NCBI GenBank assembly: GCA_019671005.1
Contig: CM033738.1
Span: forward strand, 13,666,202 to 13,730,201
Direction of reading: 5' to 3'
DNA from: Hibiscus mutabilis
Taxonomy: Eukaryota; Streptophyta; Magnoliopsida; Malvales; Malvaceae
DNA: 64,000 nucleotides
Position numbers and translations under genes: made by a program. The notes beneath the pieces were generated by a model that did no database searches, was not told the DNA's origin, and saw nothing but the letters and a program-made list of their open reading frames with translations. Shown here in pieces: positions 12,193-21,359 of the stretch; position 1 is the stretch's first letter; each line of letters starts with the position of its first letter.

Positions 12193-12483
12193 AATGGTAT
12201 CATGAGCTATGGTTCGAGCTACGTGATTGTGGAGGAATTTTTGCTACGGATTTTGCGGTGCGATGTTGGAGACATGCAAGAGGAGTATTGCTGCAACGAG
12301 CTTTCAATTGCAAGGGGAGTAATTCTCAAAATTCAACGGCGCTTCAACGGATACTACGTAAGAATTGGAGTTGTTGAAGACTTGGCGGCGGTGCTTCAAC
12401 AAATATTTGGCTTACGTAAAAATTGAAGCTGTTGAAAACTTGAAGACCAATGCTCGAATAGAATTTGTGTCAAGATGGAGATT
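12193..12483 (+). other. Minimal internal region of element B
   Basis: About 290 bp. It begins with a PBS-like TGGTATCATGAGC and contains an imperfect internal duplication (ACGTAAGAATTGGAG... and ACGTAAAAATTGAAG..., about 60 bp apart). It ends in the polypurine tract. An open frame at 12121-12426 overlaps the LTR edge but resembles no protein that I recognise and is probably chance. Confidence 0.6.
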
Positions 12484-13022
12484 TGTTATATTTTGACTCA
12501 AATTCTAATTGGTAATTAAGTTGGGTTTTATTGTAATTCTAGTGGTTGAAGATTACTTGGTAATTAGGATTTACTTTAATGAGTAAATATCTATTTTAGG
12601 TAGAGATCTTATTGAATAAGGTTTCTTGGTGACCAAGTATTTGGGTCTATAAATATAGACTAGGTTTAACCTTTTGAATTATGAGAGAATAAGAGAATGA
12701 GAAAGAGGGGGAATTACTCTGGAGATATGTAACCACTTTTAGGTTCTCTACAACTATTGTGCCTAAATTGTAGAGATGAGTATTGTAGGGATGTTGGGAA
12801 GAGTGTTTTACAGGGTCATGGGATTTGTACACCGGGTTTTGGGATTACATGGGTTATCATGTATTTGTATTCTTCGGGTTCCCTACGTTATTAGTGGATT
12901 GTTCGTTTCTCTCGTCCGTGGAGGTAGGCTATGCTGAACCACGTCAAATCTTGTCTCTTGTGCATAACTTGGTTTATGTCGTTATCGCTTTGGTTATTTT
13001 GCCACATACCAAATTCCTAACA
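12484..13022 (+). repeat. 3' LTR of element B
   Basis: 539 bp. It contains a GTCTATAAATATAGAC promoter box near 12645 and ends CATACCAAATTCCTAACA. It is homologous to 11718-12192. Confidence 0.85.
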
Positions 13023-13027
13023 ATCAG
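13023..13027. repeat. Target-site duplication ATCAG, right edge of A+B composite
   Basis: ATCAG directly after the right LTR of element B, matching 5292-5296. Confidence 0.85.
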
Positions 13028-13291
13028 AGAGGATCTTACCAACCAAGGAATGAGCTTTAATAGCAATATTTAACTCTTCATCATTTTCCAGTTCGAGAGA
13101 GTCAATGTGTGATGCTATATATTCAGGCAAGCCTCCTTTTAGAGGAAAGCCTCCTCTAGAACCCATGGACGACAAGGAAGAGGTCAACACAAGAATCCAA
13201 GAAACAAGGACAAAGACAAGAGAGACAGCACCCACTTCAAAGTTCACCACAGGAAAACAAAGAACGCTTAAGGAACTTAGTTCCAAAGAAA

Positions 13292-13335
13292 CAGGGAAAA
13301 GCTTAAGCAGAAACAGGGAAAAGCTTAAGCAGAAA
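13292..13335. repeat. 22-bp tandem duplication in the ORF1 leader
   Basis: Two adjacent copies of a 22-bp unit containing GGGAAAAGCTTAAGCAG in the 5' leader of the LINE-type retrocopy. A small local duplication with no evident function. Confidence 0.8.
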
Positions 13336-13385
13336 CAGGATTAAACCAGGGAGAAAACTAGAGAGAGAATGGCATGTACTCTTAC

Positions 13386-13402
13386 CCCGTTTAGTACCTA
13401 TT
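13386..13402. repeat. 17-bp target-site duplication, right copy
   Basis: CCCGTTTAGTACCTATT, identical to 3043-3059. It marks the right edge (5' side of the minus-strand retrocopy). Confidence 0.85.
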
Positions 13403-14426
13403 AAGGCTGCCATTTCGTACCCAAGCCAATCCCCAATGTACTATCTATGTATTTTTGGACCACCCACAGCAAATCAGAACACTAAATATTTTTTGGGGTT
13501 TCGAAAGGCAAGGAAAAGGTTGGAATTTTGTATTAGATCGAAGAAAATTGCTGTCAACTACACCTTCGATAGAGATAGTTAGTGAAGGGCCATTTTGTTG
13601 TCTCTAAGAGTTCCTTTAGGCAACATTTGCCATCCTTTTAATCATTTAACCCATTTTTAAATCCCAAACATTGGTAAAGTAAAATTATCATTTTTAATGA
13701 AAATGTCTACTAAAACGATAAATTGTTAATGATTTTGATGTGATTATTTGTGTGATTGTCTATATAAACTTTATGCTGACATGATATTATTTGTCTTATA
13801 TTTTTATGCGACATTTATAACAACATAACCTAGTACACATAAACAATGCTACAAAACATGGATCAATTTAGATTCAATACATGGGTGGGGAACATTATAA
13901 TTACTGAGCTGAAAAATACTAGTTGTTATGTTTCCCCACAGATTGTGTAGGCGGTGTCCTTGGAGAGATGACTCCATAGAGATGTATAGAGCAAGTTTTT
14001 TTTTACGAAAACAGTATGAAATACAGCAAGGACTGGACAATTGTGAAGTTGAAGAATTCCGTACACAATACGTATACATAAAGAAGCCTTCAAGATCAGC
14101 ACGCGGGTCCATTAATTTAAACTCTAGAAAGTATGGATATTTAGGCAAGAGGAGATGAGTAGTATGCATTTGATCTCTGATGGCAGATACTTTGCTGTCT
14201 GCTGCAGGCAGCAGCATAGATTCCCTAGGGACATTGTTCCACTATGTCGTGTCCCTTGTTCATGAGTTAACAAGGAATTAGCATGTCAGGATTCAACCAT
14301 GTGATGGATTCAGGTAATGTGTTAACTATTTATATATCCAGCATTCTGGCTTGCAGGTGCCAGGCCAGTAGCAGTTGGACTGGAAGTGGAAACAGTAAAA
14401 AGAAAAAGAACGAAAAAAATTTCATT
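13403..14426. other. Intergenic sequence
   Basis: AT-rich, no gene recognised. The short open frames at about 13850-14220 on both strands overlap each other and have no family resemblance. Confidence 0.5.
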
Positions 14427-14501
14427 CGCCCACCGTGGGGTTTGCGAACGCACGACCACAAGGTTAAGAGCCTTGCGCTATACCGACTGAGCTAGACGGG
14501 C
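14427..14501 (-). tRNA. tRNA-Lys(CUU)-like gene, possibly a pseudogene
   Basis: Minus strand GCCCGTCTAGCTCAG...CTCTTAA...GGTGGGCG, about 75 nt. The acceptor stem (GCCCGTC with GGTGGGC), D arm and anticodon loop CTCTTAA (anticodon CUU, Lys) are as in plant tRNA-Lys. The T arm (GTGCG-TTCGCAA-ACCCCAC) is two bases longer than standard with a mismatched stem, and the D-arm A box has one change (GGTATAGC). It may be charged and used, or be an early-stage pseudogene. It lies upstream of ALG10 on the opposite strand. Confidence 0.7.
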
Positions 14502-15566
14502 TTTGCTTGGTAAGCCTTTTAACAGTGTTTTTATAAACATGTGTTAGTACTGAAGATAAATAAGATACATTTTGTAGTCGGTAATCTCGGGAACAAGAGA
14601 AAAAAGGTTTTTAACATGCAGGTAAAGTGGAAAAGAAAAGCTCTTATTTGCATGACTAACTATATTTATTTAAAAAAAAAAAAAGTTTCTCGGCTTTCCT
14701 AAGATGGTATAGTGTCTAAATCTGTAGGTATTTTAACCATGGCTTGATCTCTTTGACAATTAGATTTCATTACAATGCTTTAGTCTTGTTCATTTTGTCA
14801 AATAAACCATTTAATTTTGAGTTTCTTTTATTATATAGGGAGGTATTATACTTTTATATCAGAATTTAAACTCATACAAGATAGACAATATGAACATTTT
14901 TAATCACTAGGCCAATTAGTAGATCAATCTTGAGTTTAATTTCTCTATATTTTATGACTGTTAAATTATTAACCATATTTTATTTTGATCACCGAACTAT
15001 GAATTTTGTCAATTAGACTGCTAAACTATTAAAATGGTTCCAATCAAGTCTACTGTTAATTTTTGACAAAATTGATAGTGTAATAGTTAAATAAATTTAT
15101 ATAATTGCATATTTAGTATTCATTACTAGTTAAATAAATTTATATAATTGCATATTTAGTATTCATTACTTACACATTCTTTGGTCCTAATTTTAATTTA
15201 ATTCAATAAATTTAATTCCTCCAATCAGATGATGACATGTGTCACCACCTGATTGTTGGAATTTACTCTTAAGTTTTAATTTTTATCTAATTTAATAAAT
15301 TTTTCTATCTAATTAAATTATGACATGTGTAACTCTAAAATTATTATCAAACCAAGCCATGTGTTTGGATACTTGATATTTGGTCCAAAAGGGAGGAGAT
15401 TCGAAAAAGCATATAGCTGGTTCTTAGGATCGGATATGAATTGTAATTTTGCTAATACAAGATTTTAAATATCCGATTTTTCAGACCAGATCAGATCTAA
15501 TATCAAAAAATACACAACCCTACTTTTTAATGCATGAAACGGTAAACTATCGCCTTCTTATTTGGA
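14502..15566. other. Intergenic sequence with a 43-bp tandem duplication
   Basis: AT-rich. A 43-bp unit beginning TAGTTAAATAAATTTATATA is present twice in tandem at 15084-15126 and 15127-15169, apparently identical. No gene is recognised. Confidence 0.6.
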
Positions 15567-16060
15567 GGGTAATTTACGTTTTTAGTTCATCAAACTTAAC
15601 ATTCACTTTCATTTACATCACAAACCTTTAATTTAATTAAATTACATCATTCAACTTTTATTATTTATAAATTAAATTACTTATATTGACACCATTAAAT
15701 GATTTTAATGAAAAAAACTGAAATTAAAATTTTTATTTAACATATTTTTCACATATCAATTACATTTAAATACTTTTTGTTATGATTTATAGGAAAATAG
15801 TCATTTTCCTTTGAATTTATTTAAATGAAATGTTTAGGAAAATTTATACAGAAAATTATTACAATTATCAATTAAACATTATTTATGTTACGTAAAAGTG
15901 TTAATTTTATTTTTTTTCGTTAGAATTATTTAACAATGTTAATATAAGTGACTTAATTTATTATTAATAAAAGTTGAATGTTGTAATTTGATTAAATTAA
16001 ATATTTATGATGTAAATAAAAGTAGATGTTAAATTTAGTGATCTAAAATGTAAATTATCA
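15567..16060. mobile_element. Long-TIR MITE/MULE-type element
   Basis: About 494 bp with inverted repeats of about 160 bp. The left end GGGTAATTTACGTTTTTAG pairs with the right end (reverse complement GTGATAATTTACATTTTAG). Similarity continues through CATTTACATCA, ATTCAACTTTTATTA and ACTTATATT on both arms. Non-coding. A clear 9-bp target duplication was not found. Confidence 0.65.
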
Positions 16061-17012
16061 CGTTATCTATAAGTTTTATATAGTCGATATTGCTTAATTT
16101 TAATCTAAACTGATGTTTAGATTAAAAAGAAAAAAAACTAAACAATAACTATAATAACGGAAAAAAGTAATGCTTTGTGCATATATAGAGATAGAGATAG
16201 GATCCAGTTACACGGTGTAAATTTTTTTTAAGTTTTATATATTTTTTAGATCGTTGGATGAGAGAAACGGATGATTGAGATTAATAGTAGAATATGAGGA
16301 AAATATCACTTGAAAAAAAAAGTAAGGAGTTAATCTCAGTGTAGTTGAATGTGTATAATGTGTATAACACCTATACCAGATTTGTTGTTATTTGTTAAAA
16401 AAAAATCTTTATCCCGGTGGTAAAATACATTCTTTTCTCTCTACACCACTCAGGTCAAATCTCCACACTGTTAATTCTCTTTCGTTTATTTTTCTCCAAC
16501 TTGATGATTAGAACCGAATTAATTGAATGTGAAAATTTGAAGGATTAAATTTGTTATTATACAAAATTTTTAACTACCACATCATCACTTTAGCTGTCGT
16601 CAATGACCCAGTGATCATTTTATAACCAAAATCTAAATTTAATGCTTATTATGTAATTTTTGAAAGTTTGATAACCATTTGTGTTATTTAGGATAGTTTA
16701 GTGACCATTTGTATACTTTACCCAAAAATATATCTAAAACGAACTCGTTTTACCGCAAGGGCCCATTCATTCAGCAGGCAGCACCAGATTACACAATGAA
16801 ACGCGTCGTTTCCTCCGGCTCGAAAATGTTTTGCAACGCCGGCCCTGGTTTTAACACTGGCGCCTAATCCAGAGCTGAATTAAGCATTGAAAATGCCTTA
16901 TTTGTTTGATTCATTTTTGGTCGCCAAAGCTTGACAAATAGTAGAAAAGATTTTTTTTCTCCTCGAAATATTACTGGGATATATCCGAACTCTGCTAAAT
17001 TGAAGAGAAAAC
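16061..17012. other. Intergenic and upstream region of ALG10
   Basis: AT-rich up to about 16740, then more GC-balanced from 16740 to the ATG, consistent with the promoter and 5' leader of the ALG10-like gene. A short GATAGA run is at about 16187-16199. No clear TATA box is placed. Confidence 0.4.
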
Positions 17013-19832
17013 ATGGGCCGAATAGCGACGGCGGCGATAGTGAGCCTTTGGGTAATTCCTGTATCCATCCTGGTCAATCGCATTGTTCCCGATCCTTACA
17101 TGGTAAGACAGCCAGTTTAAATTGATAGTCACTAAAATAGTCAATTTTGGGTCGATTACATATTTTATATACATGGGCAGGATGAGATTTTCCACATACC
17201 TCAGGCTCAAAAATACTGCAATGGCGATTTCATGAGCTGGGATCCTATGATCACTACCCCACCTGGCCTGTAATGTTCTCTTTCTTCTCTATTCTTTTCC
17301 TTTGTTTAGATGAAGGTTGGGGGTTTACTTTACTGTTTGTGAAAGGGTTGTTTTATGAAAACGAATGATTTAATGAAGTATAGATGTCATCAATTGAGCG
17401 AATGGGATTGCTTTTGAGTCGGGTCAAATTGGATCAAGTTAATTCTGTTTAAAAGTTTTTGAGATGTTTCCATTAGGGTGGTTTGAGATTTACATAGGGT
17501 CATTTTGAATCCGGATCATTTCAGGTTCTGTTTACTTTGAGTTGAGAGCTTTTCGGATTCGAGTTGGGCGAGGTCAGATTGTTGTCTTTCATGATCAAAT
17601 CGGATTAGGTTGGGTTTGAGTTCAAGTTAACCAGGCTAGATTTTCGGGATTGAATCAAAATTGACAGGTCTATTACAAAGGGATGAACTTGCTTATTCAG
17701 TTAGATTATATCGATGTTGTATTGAGAATTTCTTTTCCAGTCTGGGAAGATGGGTTATTTACTCTATTGCTCAATTGTTGTAAATTTTTATGAAACATAT
17801 GTTAGAAATACTTTGCAGGTACTATCTTTCGCTTGTTCAAGTTGCTGCTTTGTTTCCAATTAAGTATTTTCTACATCTGGCTTCATGGTTCCCGGAAGCT
17901 TGCTCCACTGCAGTTCTTCGCTCTATAAATGGGGTCTTGGCAGTACTGTGCAGCATTCTTGTGTATGAGATAATAGCCCACTTGAGGCCAGCTCTTGATG
18001 ATAGAAAAGCAACGCTTTTTGCTACAGTTCTAACCCTGTATCCATTCCACTGGTTCTTCACTTTTGTTTACTATACTGATGTTGCATCACTTACTGCTGT
18101 GCTCGCCATGTATCTTGCATGTCTGAAGAAGAAATATCTGTTCGGTGCATTGGTAAACGAGTCACCTTAAATATTTTCCTATACTGTCGATAAGTGATAA
18201 AACTTCCACACACTGCCTGGGAACAAGATTAGTTAGCTATGTTTCACATGGCATATGGGAAACCAAGTGTCTAGCTTTATAAGCTTGCTATAAAAGGAAA
18301 TCAAATCAAACAGTTTTAGGATAGAATAGATTCACATCTACCTTAATGTTGTCATATGTTTCTTGTTGTTTCATGTAGAGTTTTACTCGTTTCCATTCTG
18401 TTCTTACAGCTTGGGGCAATGGCAGTTGTTATTCGACAGACTAATATTATATGGATGCTTTTTGTTGCCTGCTCTGAGGTCATTGATATAACTACGGCAC
18501 ATCAAAAAGATAGTGTGGAAGTAGATGATTTAAAGGAATCAAACACGAGTACCATTCTGTCAACTGTCGATGCTGGTGTCAATGTGAGTTCAAACTTGAG
18601 GAGAAGGAAGTCCAAGGGAAATGCAAAGACTAATAAACCCTCTTACGGGAAAGACACCGCTTCAACATCCCAAACATCAGGTTCTGTTGACATCTTTGAT
18701 CTTTCTTTTGTTGGTTAATTTGGAAAACCATGTAAGTTAACCCTTGTTCAAAGGGTTTAAGTGGTTGTTCTTTGCGAGAGAAAAGGTCATTTTTGTTAAT
18801 GTTGTATCCTTTTGGCTTTATAATGCAGGTCTGCTTCACGAGATTCAAGCTATTGTTTTGACTTCATGGCGCATGAAGTGGGAGCTTTTGGTCTCCTTTA
18901 GCCCATTCTTTTTTGTACTGCTGGCATTTGTTGCTTTTCTCTTCTGGAATGGGAATGTAGTTCTCGGTATCATTCATTTTAAAATGCTATTTAGTTTCTT
19001 AACCTCCCTTGCTTTCTTTCTTTTGTTACTCTGCCTCTTAATAATGCAGGTGCAAAAGAAGCCCATGTAGTTTCTCCACATTTTGCGCAAATAATGTATT
19101 TTAGCCTTGTTTCTGCTCTTTTGGCGGCTCCTCTGCATTTCACAATCGGTCATGCTTTAGATTTGTTTCGGTTATTCTGGAAGAACAGACTGCTTGGTGT
19201 TTTCCTTCTATTATTGGCTTTGATTACTAGTCTCCTCTCTGTGCATTTTTTCAGGTTAGTTCGCATGAATCTGTAACTCCTTGTACTCTTCTTCGTTGTT
19301 GGATGAAAACCTTGGACTCTTCCTTAATACAGTTGATATGTTTTTGCAGCATCGCTCATCCTTATCTTCTTGCTGACAATCGGCATTATACTTTCTATCT
19401 TTGGAGGAAGATCATCAAATTTCATTGGTCAATGAAGTATCTTCTGGTGCCGTTTTATGTTTATTCATGGTTCTCAATCTTCCGATTATTGGGTTAGTAC
19501 ATTCCACTTCGTATATTATTGAACTTAGCTTGTCCCAACTTTTCTGAGGTTGCAATATATCTTGCATGTCAGATAAAACTCAAAGGAGGATTTGGATATT
19601 GGTGTATTTCTTTGCTGCTTCTGCTGTTCTTATCCCCGCTCCGCTAATCGAGTTCAGATACTACACCATACCATTCTATTTTTTCGTTCTTCATACCAAT
19701 ATTGACGACCACCGAAGCTGGCTTCTCATGGGGATTCTTTATACAATTCTCAACATATTTACGATGTCAATGTTCTTGTTTCGGCCATTCCACTGGGACC
19801 ATGAGCCCGGAGTCCAGAGGTTCATATGGTAG
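17013..19832 (+). CDS. ALG10: ALG10-like dolichyl-P-Glc:Glc2Man9GlcNAc2 alpha-1,2-glucosyltransferase
   Basis: Eight exons join in frame: 17013-17102, 17181-17269, 17819-18152, 18410-18680, 18829-18966, 19050-19254, 19350-19492, 19573-19832. All introns are GT-AG and the total is 509 codons plus stop, the length I recall for Arabidopsis ALG10. The product adds the third and last glucose to the lipid-linked oligosaccharide in the ER lumen before transfer to proteins. Signs of the DIE2/ALG10 family are an N-terminal signal-anchor-like segment, then PYMDEIFHIPQAQKYC (about residues 28-43) and WDPMITTPPGLYY. Many hydrophobic segments follow, and the C-terminus contains LIEFRYYTIPFY and ends QRFIW. 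A hydrophilic loop rich in Ser/Lys lies at about residues 195-255. The start codon is the first ATG of a frame continuous with these motifs. No lesions are visible. Confidence 0.93.
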
Positions 19833-20151
19833 GTAGAAAACACCAAAAGCTTTGCCAATCTTAGTTAGCATACATTATTGGATCATAGAGAACTAACACC
19901 CTGTAATTCTTCCATTCATGTCGAGCCAATGGATATTTCATGTTTGATAATTACACTTTGTAACCAAATGATGGTGATGGTGATGGTGATGGTGATGGTA
20001 ATGGTAATGGTAAACATTTGTAGTTGATAACATAGTTTTAGATAGATATAATTATTATTTTTTCGGTTTGTCCGACAATGTAATGAGATGTTAAAATGCC
20101 TTTAACCAACCAGCTTTGTTTTCCAGTTCTGGAGTTTGAAACTCAGGAGCA
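19833..20151. other. Downstream of ALG10, with a GATGGT microsatellite
   Basis: Presumed 3' UTR and spacer. A (GATGGT)n run degenerating to (AATGGT)n lies at about 19970-20010. No gene. Confidence 0.55.
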
Positions 20152-20668
20152 ACTAGGGGTGATAACGGTCCAAGCTTGGCTTGGCTCGGAAATAGTATTA
20201 CTGGGCTCAGGCTCGAAGCTCGTCGAGCTTAAAATTTTAGGCTCGAGCTCAAGTTCAAATTGGATAGTTTGAGCTCGGCTTATTTCTTTTCTCAAATTGC
20301 TTTCAAATATTTTTTTTTGAAGTTTTGAAAAATAAAATATGAAAACTTGTTTGAAAAAATATAATATTTATTTTTGATGTCCGCAAGTAACCATAGTATA
20401 TTTTTTAAATTATACAAATCCATAAGAAGAATTGGATTTAAAGTATTTAACCATGATAGCAAGTTAACGACACTGAAACATACAAATGTACATGGAATGT
20501 ATATATATATATATATTTCGAGTTTTTCAAGCTGTGCTCGGGTTGGTTCAGCTTGGCTAGTTAAGATCTCGAGCCGAGCATGAGCTCGAGTCAAGCTCAC
20601 TCAAACTAAGCTTTGACCGAGTCGAGCCCGAGAAGCTTGCGAGCCGATCAGGCTCATTATCACCTTTA
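20152..20668. mobile_element. MITE-like inverted-repeat element rich in GCTCGAG
   Basis: About 517 bp. The outer ends GGGGTGATAACGG and (reverse complement) AGGTGATAATGAGCC pair, and both arms are loaded with GGCTCGAGC-type phrases in opposite orientation, with an AT-rich centre (20285-20520). This matches a common class of plant non-autonomous DNA elements. No certain target duplication was found. Confidence 0.55.
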
Positions 20669-21359
20669 AGACTAACCACACCCATGTCATATTTACTTAT
20701 TTTATTTAGTTATCTTTTTACTAAATATTGTTCAATTTCATGATTTAATATTTGAACTTTACCTTAACCTAAACTTTTCATTACAGTTTGAATTTAAAAT
20801 ATAAATATAGTCGACAAATAAACAAATTGTTAAGTTAATGCAATAACTAAATGTTGGAGGACCTGGATTTGAATCCCAACTTCAACGTCACTCTTCTATT
20901 TTCATCTAGTGGAATTAGTGCATTAAGTGTGCAATGACGTAGTTTACCATTGGCCAAATCTGCTTTAGTGGAAACCAAACTTCAAAGAAACACTTTTAAT
21001 ACTTCAGCTTAGAAGATTACAGGGAAAGAGATGACAGGAAAGCAGTTGAAGAACTCGGATTCAATTAAAATGGGTTTGGTATGAGAGCAGATATAAGATG
21101 ACTTCACCATTTTTAACCATTCCATTTTCAAACAACTTTAGAGATTCAACTTCTGATTTTTGAACTTAAAATTTGAGATTCGTTGTAAAACTAATATGAT
21201 GGTGTTTCTGAACTTAGTTCGTAGTATATATTCGAATTAGCATACGATTAGAGAGCAAAATCCCACTTTTTTCTCAAAGATTTTCACTTTTTTATCTGAT
21301 AAATGAAATTTTCTACATCAAAAACATCTGCACCTAACTTCAACAATAGAAGGAAATGA
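20669..21359. other. Spacer between ALG10 and the PP2C gene
   Basis: AT-rich, no coding sequence recognised. The last few hundred bases probably include the 3' UTR of the minus-strand PP2C gene. Confidence 0.5.

Larger units (their letters stand above)
11713..13022 (+). mobile_element. Element B: short non-autonomous Copia-type LTR element, 5' LTR truncated
   Basis: The left LTR occupies 11713-12192 and lacks about the first 60 bp. The right LTR is 12484-13022 (539 bp, TGTTATATTTTGACTC...CTAACA). Only about 290 bp lie between them, with a primer-binding-like TGGTATCATGAGC at 12195 and a purine-rich GATGGAGATT before the right LTR. The internal part has no gag or pol, so the element depended on helper proteins. 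It is followed by ATCAG (13023-13027), matching the ATCAG before Copia A at 5292. This shows that A plus B occupy one integration site in the LINE-type ORF1. The size is between TRIM and LARD classes. Confidence 0.8.
3965..13166 (-). pseudogene. Degenerate ORF1 with DUF4283-type and zinc-knuckle domains, split by the LTR composite
   Basis: The minus-strand frame opens at ATG 13166 (MGSRGG...) and runs to KILSD at the composite insertion. It resumes at 5296 with RNIKHST, so the protein reads straight across once the insertion is removed. Downstream there is a DUF4283-like stretch (PWSVQDRLIILK, then FWVYVHNVP) at about 5050-5290. A zinc knuckle of the CX2CX4HX4C class follows at about 4770-4810, where only the two Cys survive (CYSCERMGTT). 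A basic C-terminal part with RFLNEICRG and KKK runs is at about 4000-4190. Frameshifts occur near 5230 and in-frame stops near 5100. Plant LINE ORF1 proteins of this class bind nucleic acid; this copy is inactive. A cellular At4g02000-like gene family shares the domains, so a retrocopied host gene is the alternative. Confidence 0.7.
3043..13402 (-). mobile_element. LINE-type ORF1 retrocopy (minus strand) enlarged by nested LTR elements
   Basis: The outer shell of the nested insertion. The same 17-bp sequence CCCGTTTAGTACCTATT stands at 3043-3059 and 13386-13402, as expected for target-primed reverse transcription. Between them, after removing the LTR composite at 5297-13022, lie about 2.6 kb read on the minus strand: a roughly 220-bp leader, an ORF1-like reading frame and a 3' untranslated end. 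No reverse transcriptase ORF is present, so it is an ORF1-only, non-autonomous copy or an internal-deletion derivative. The 3' end at about 3060-3075 shows a T run on the minus strand rather than a clean poly(A). Confidence 0.8.

Noticed and set aside
17837..18061. Minus-strand frame inside ALG10
   Set aside because: Antisense shadow of an ALG10 exon.
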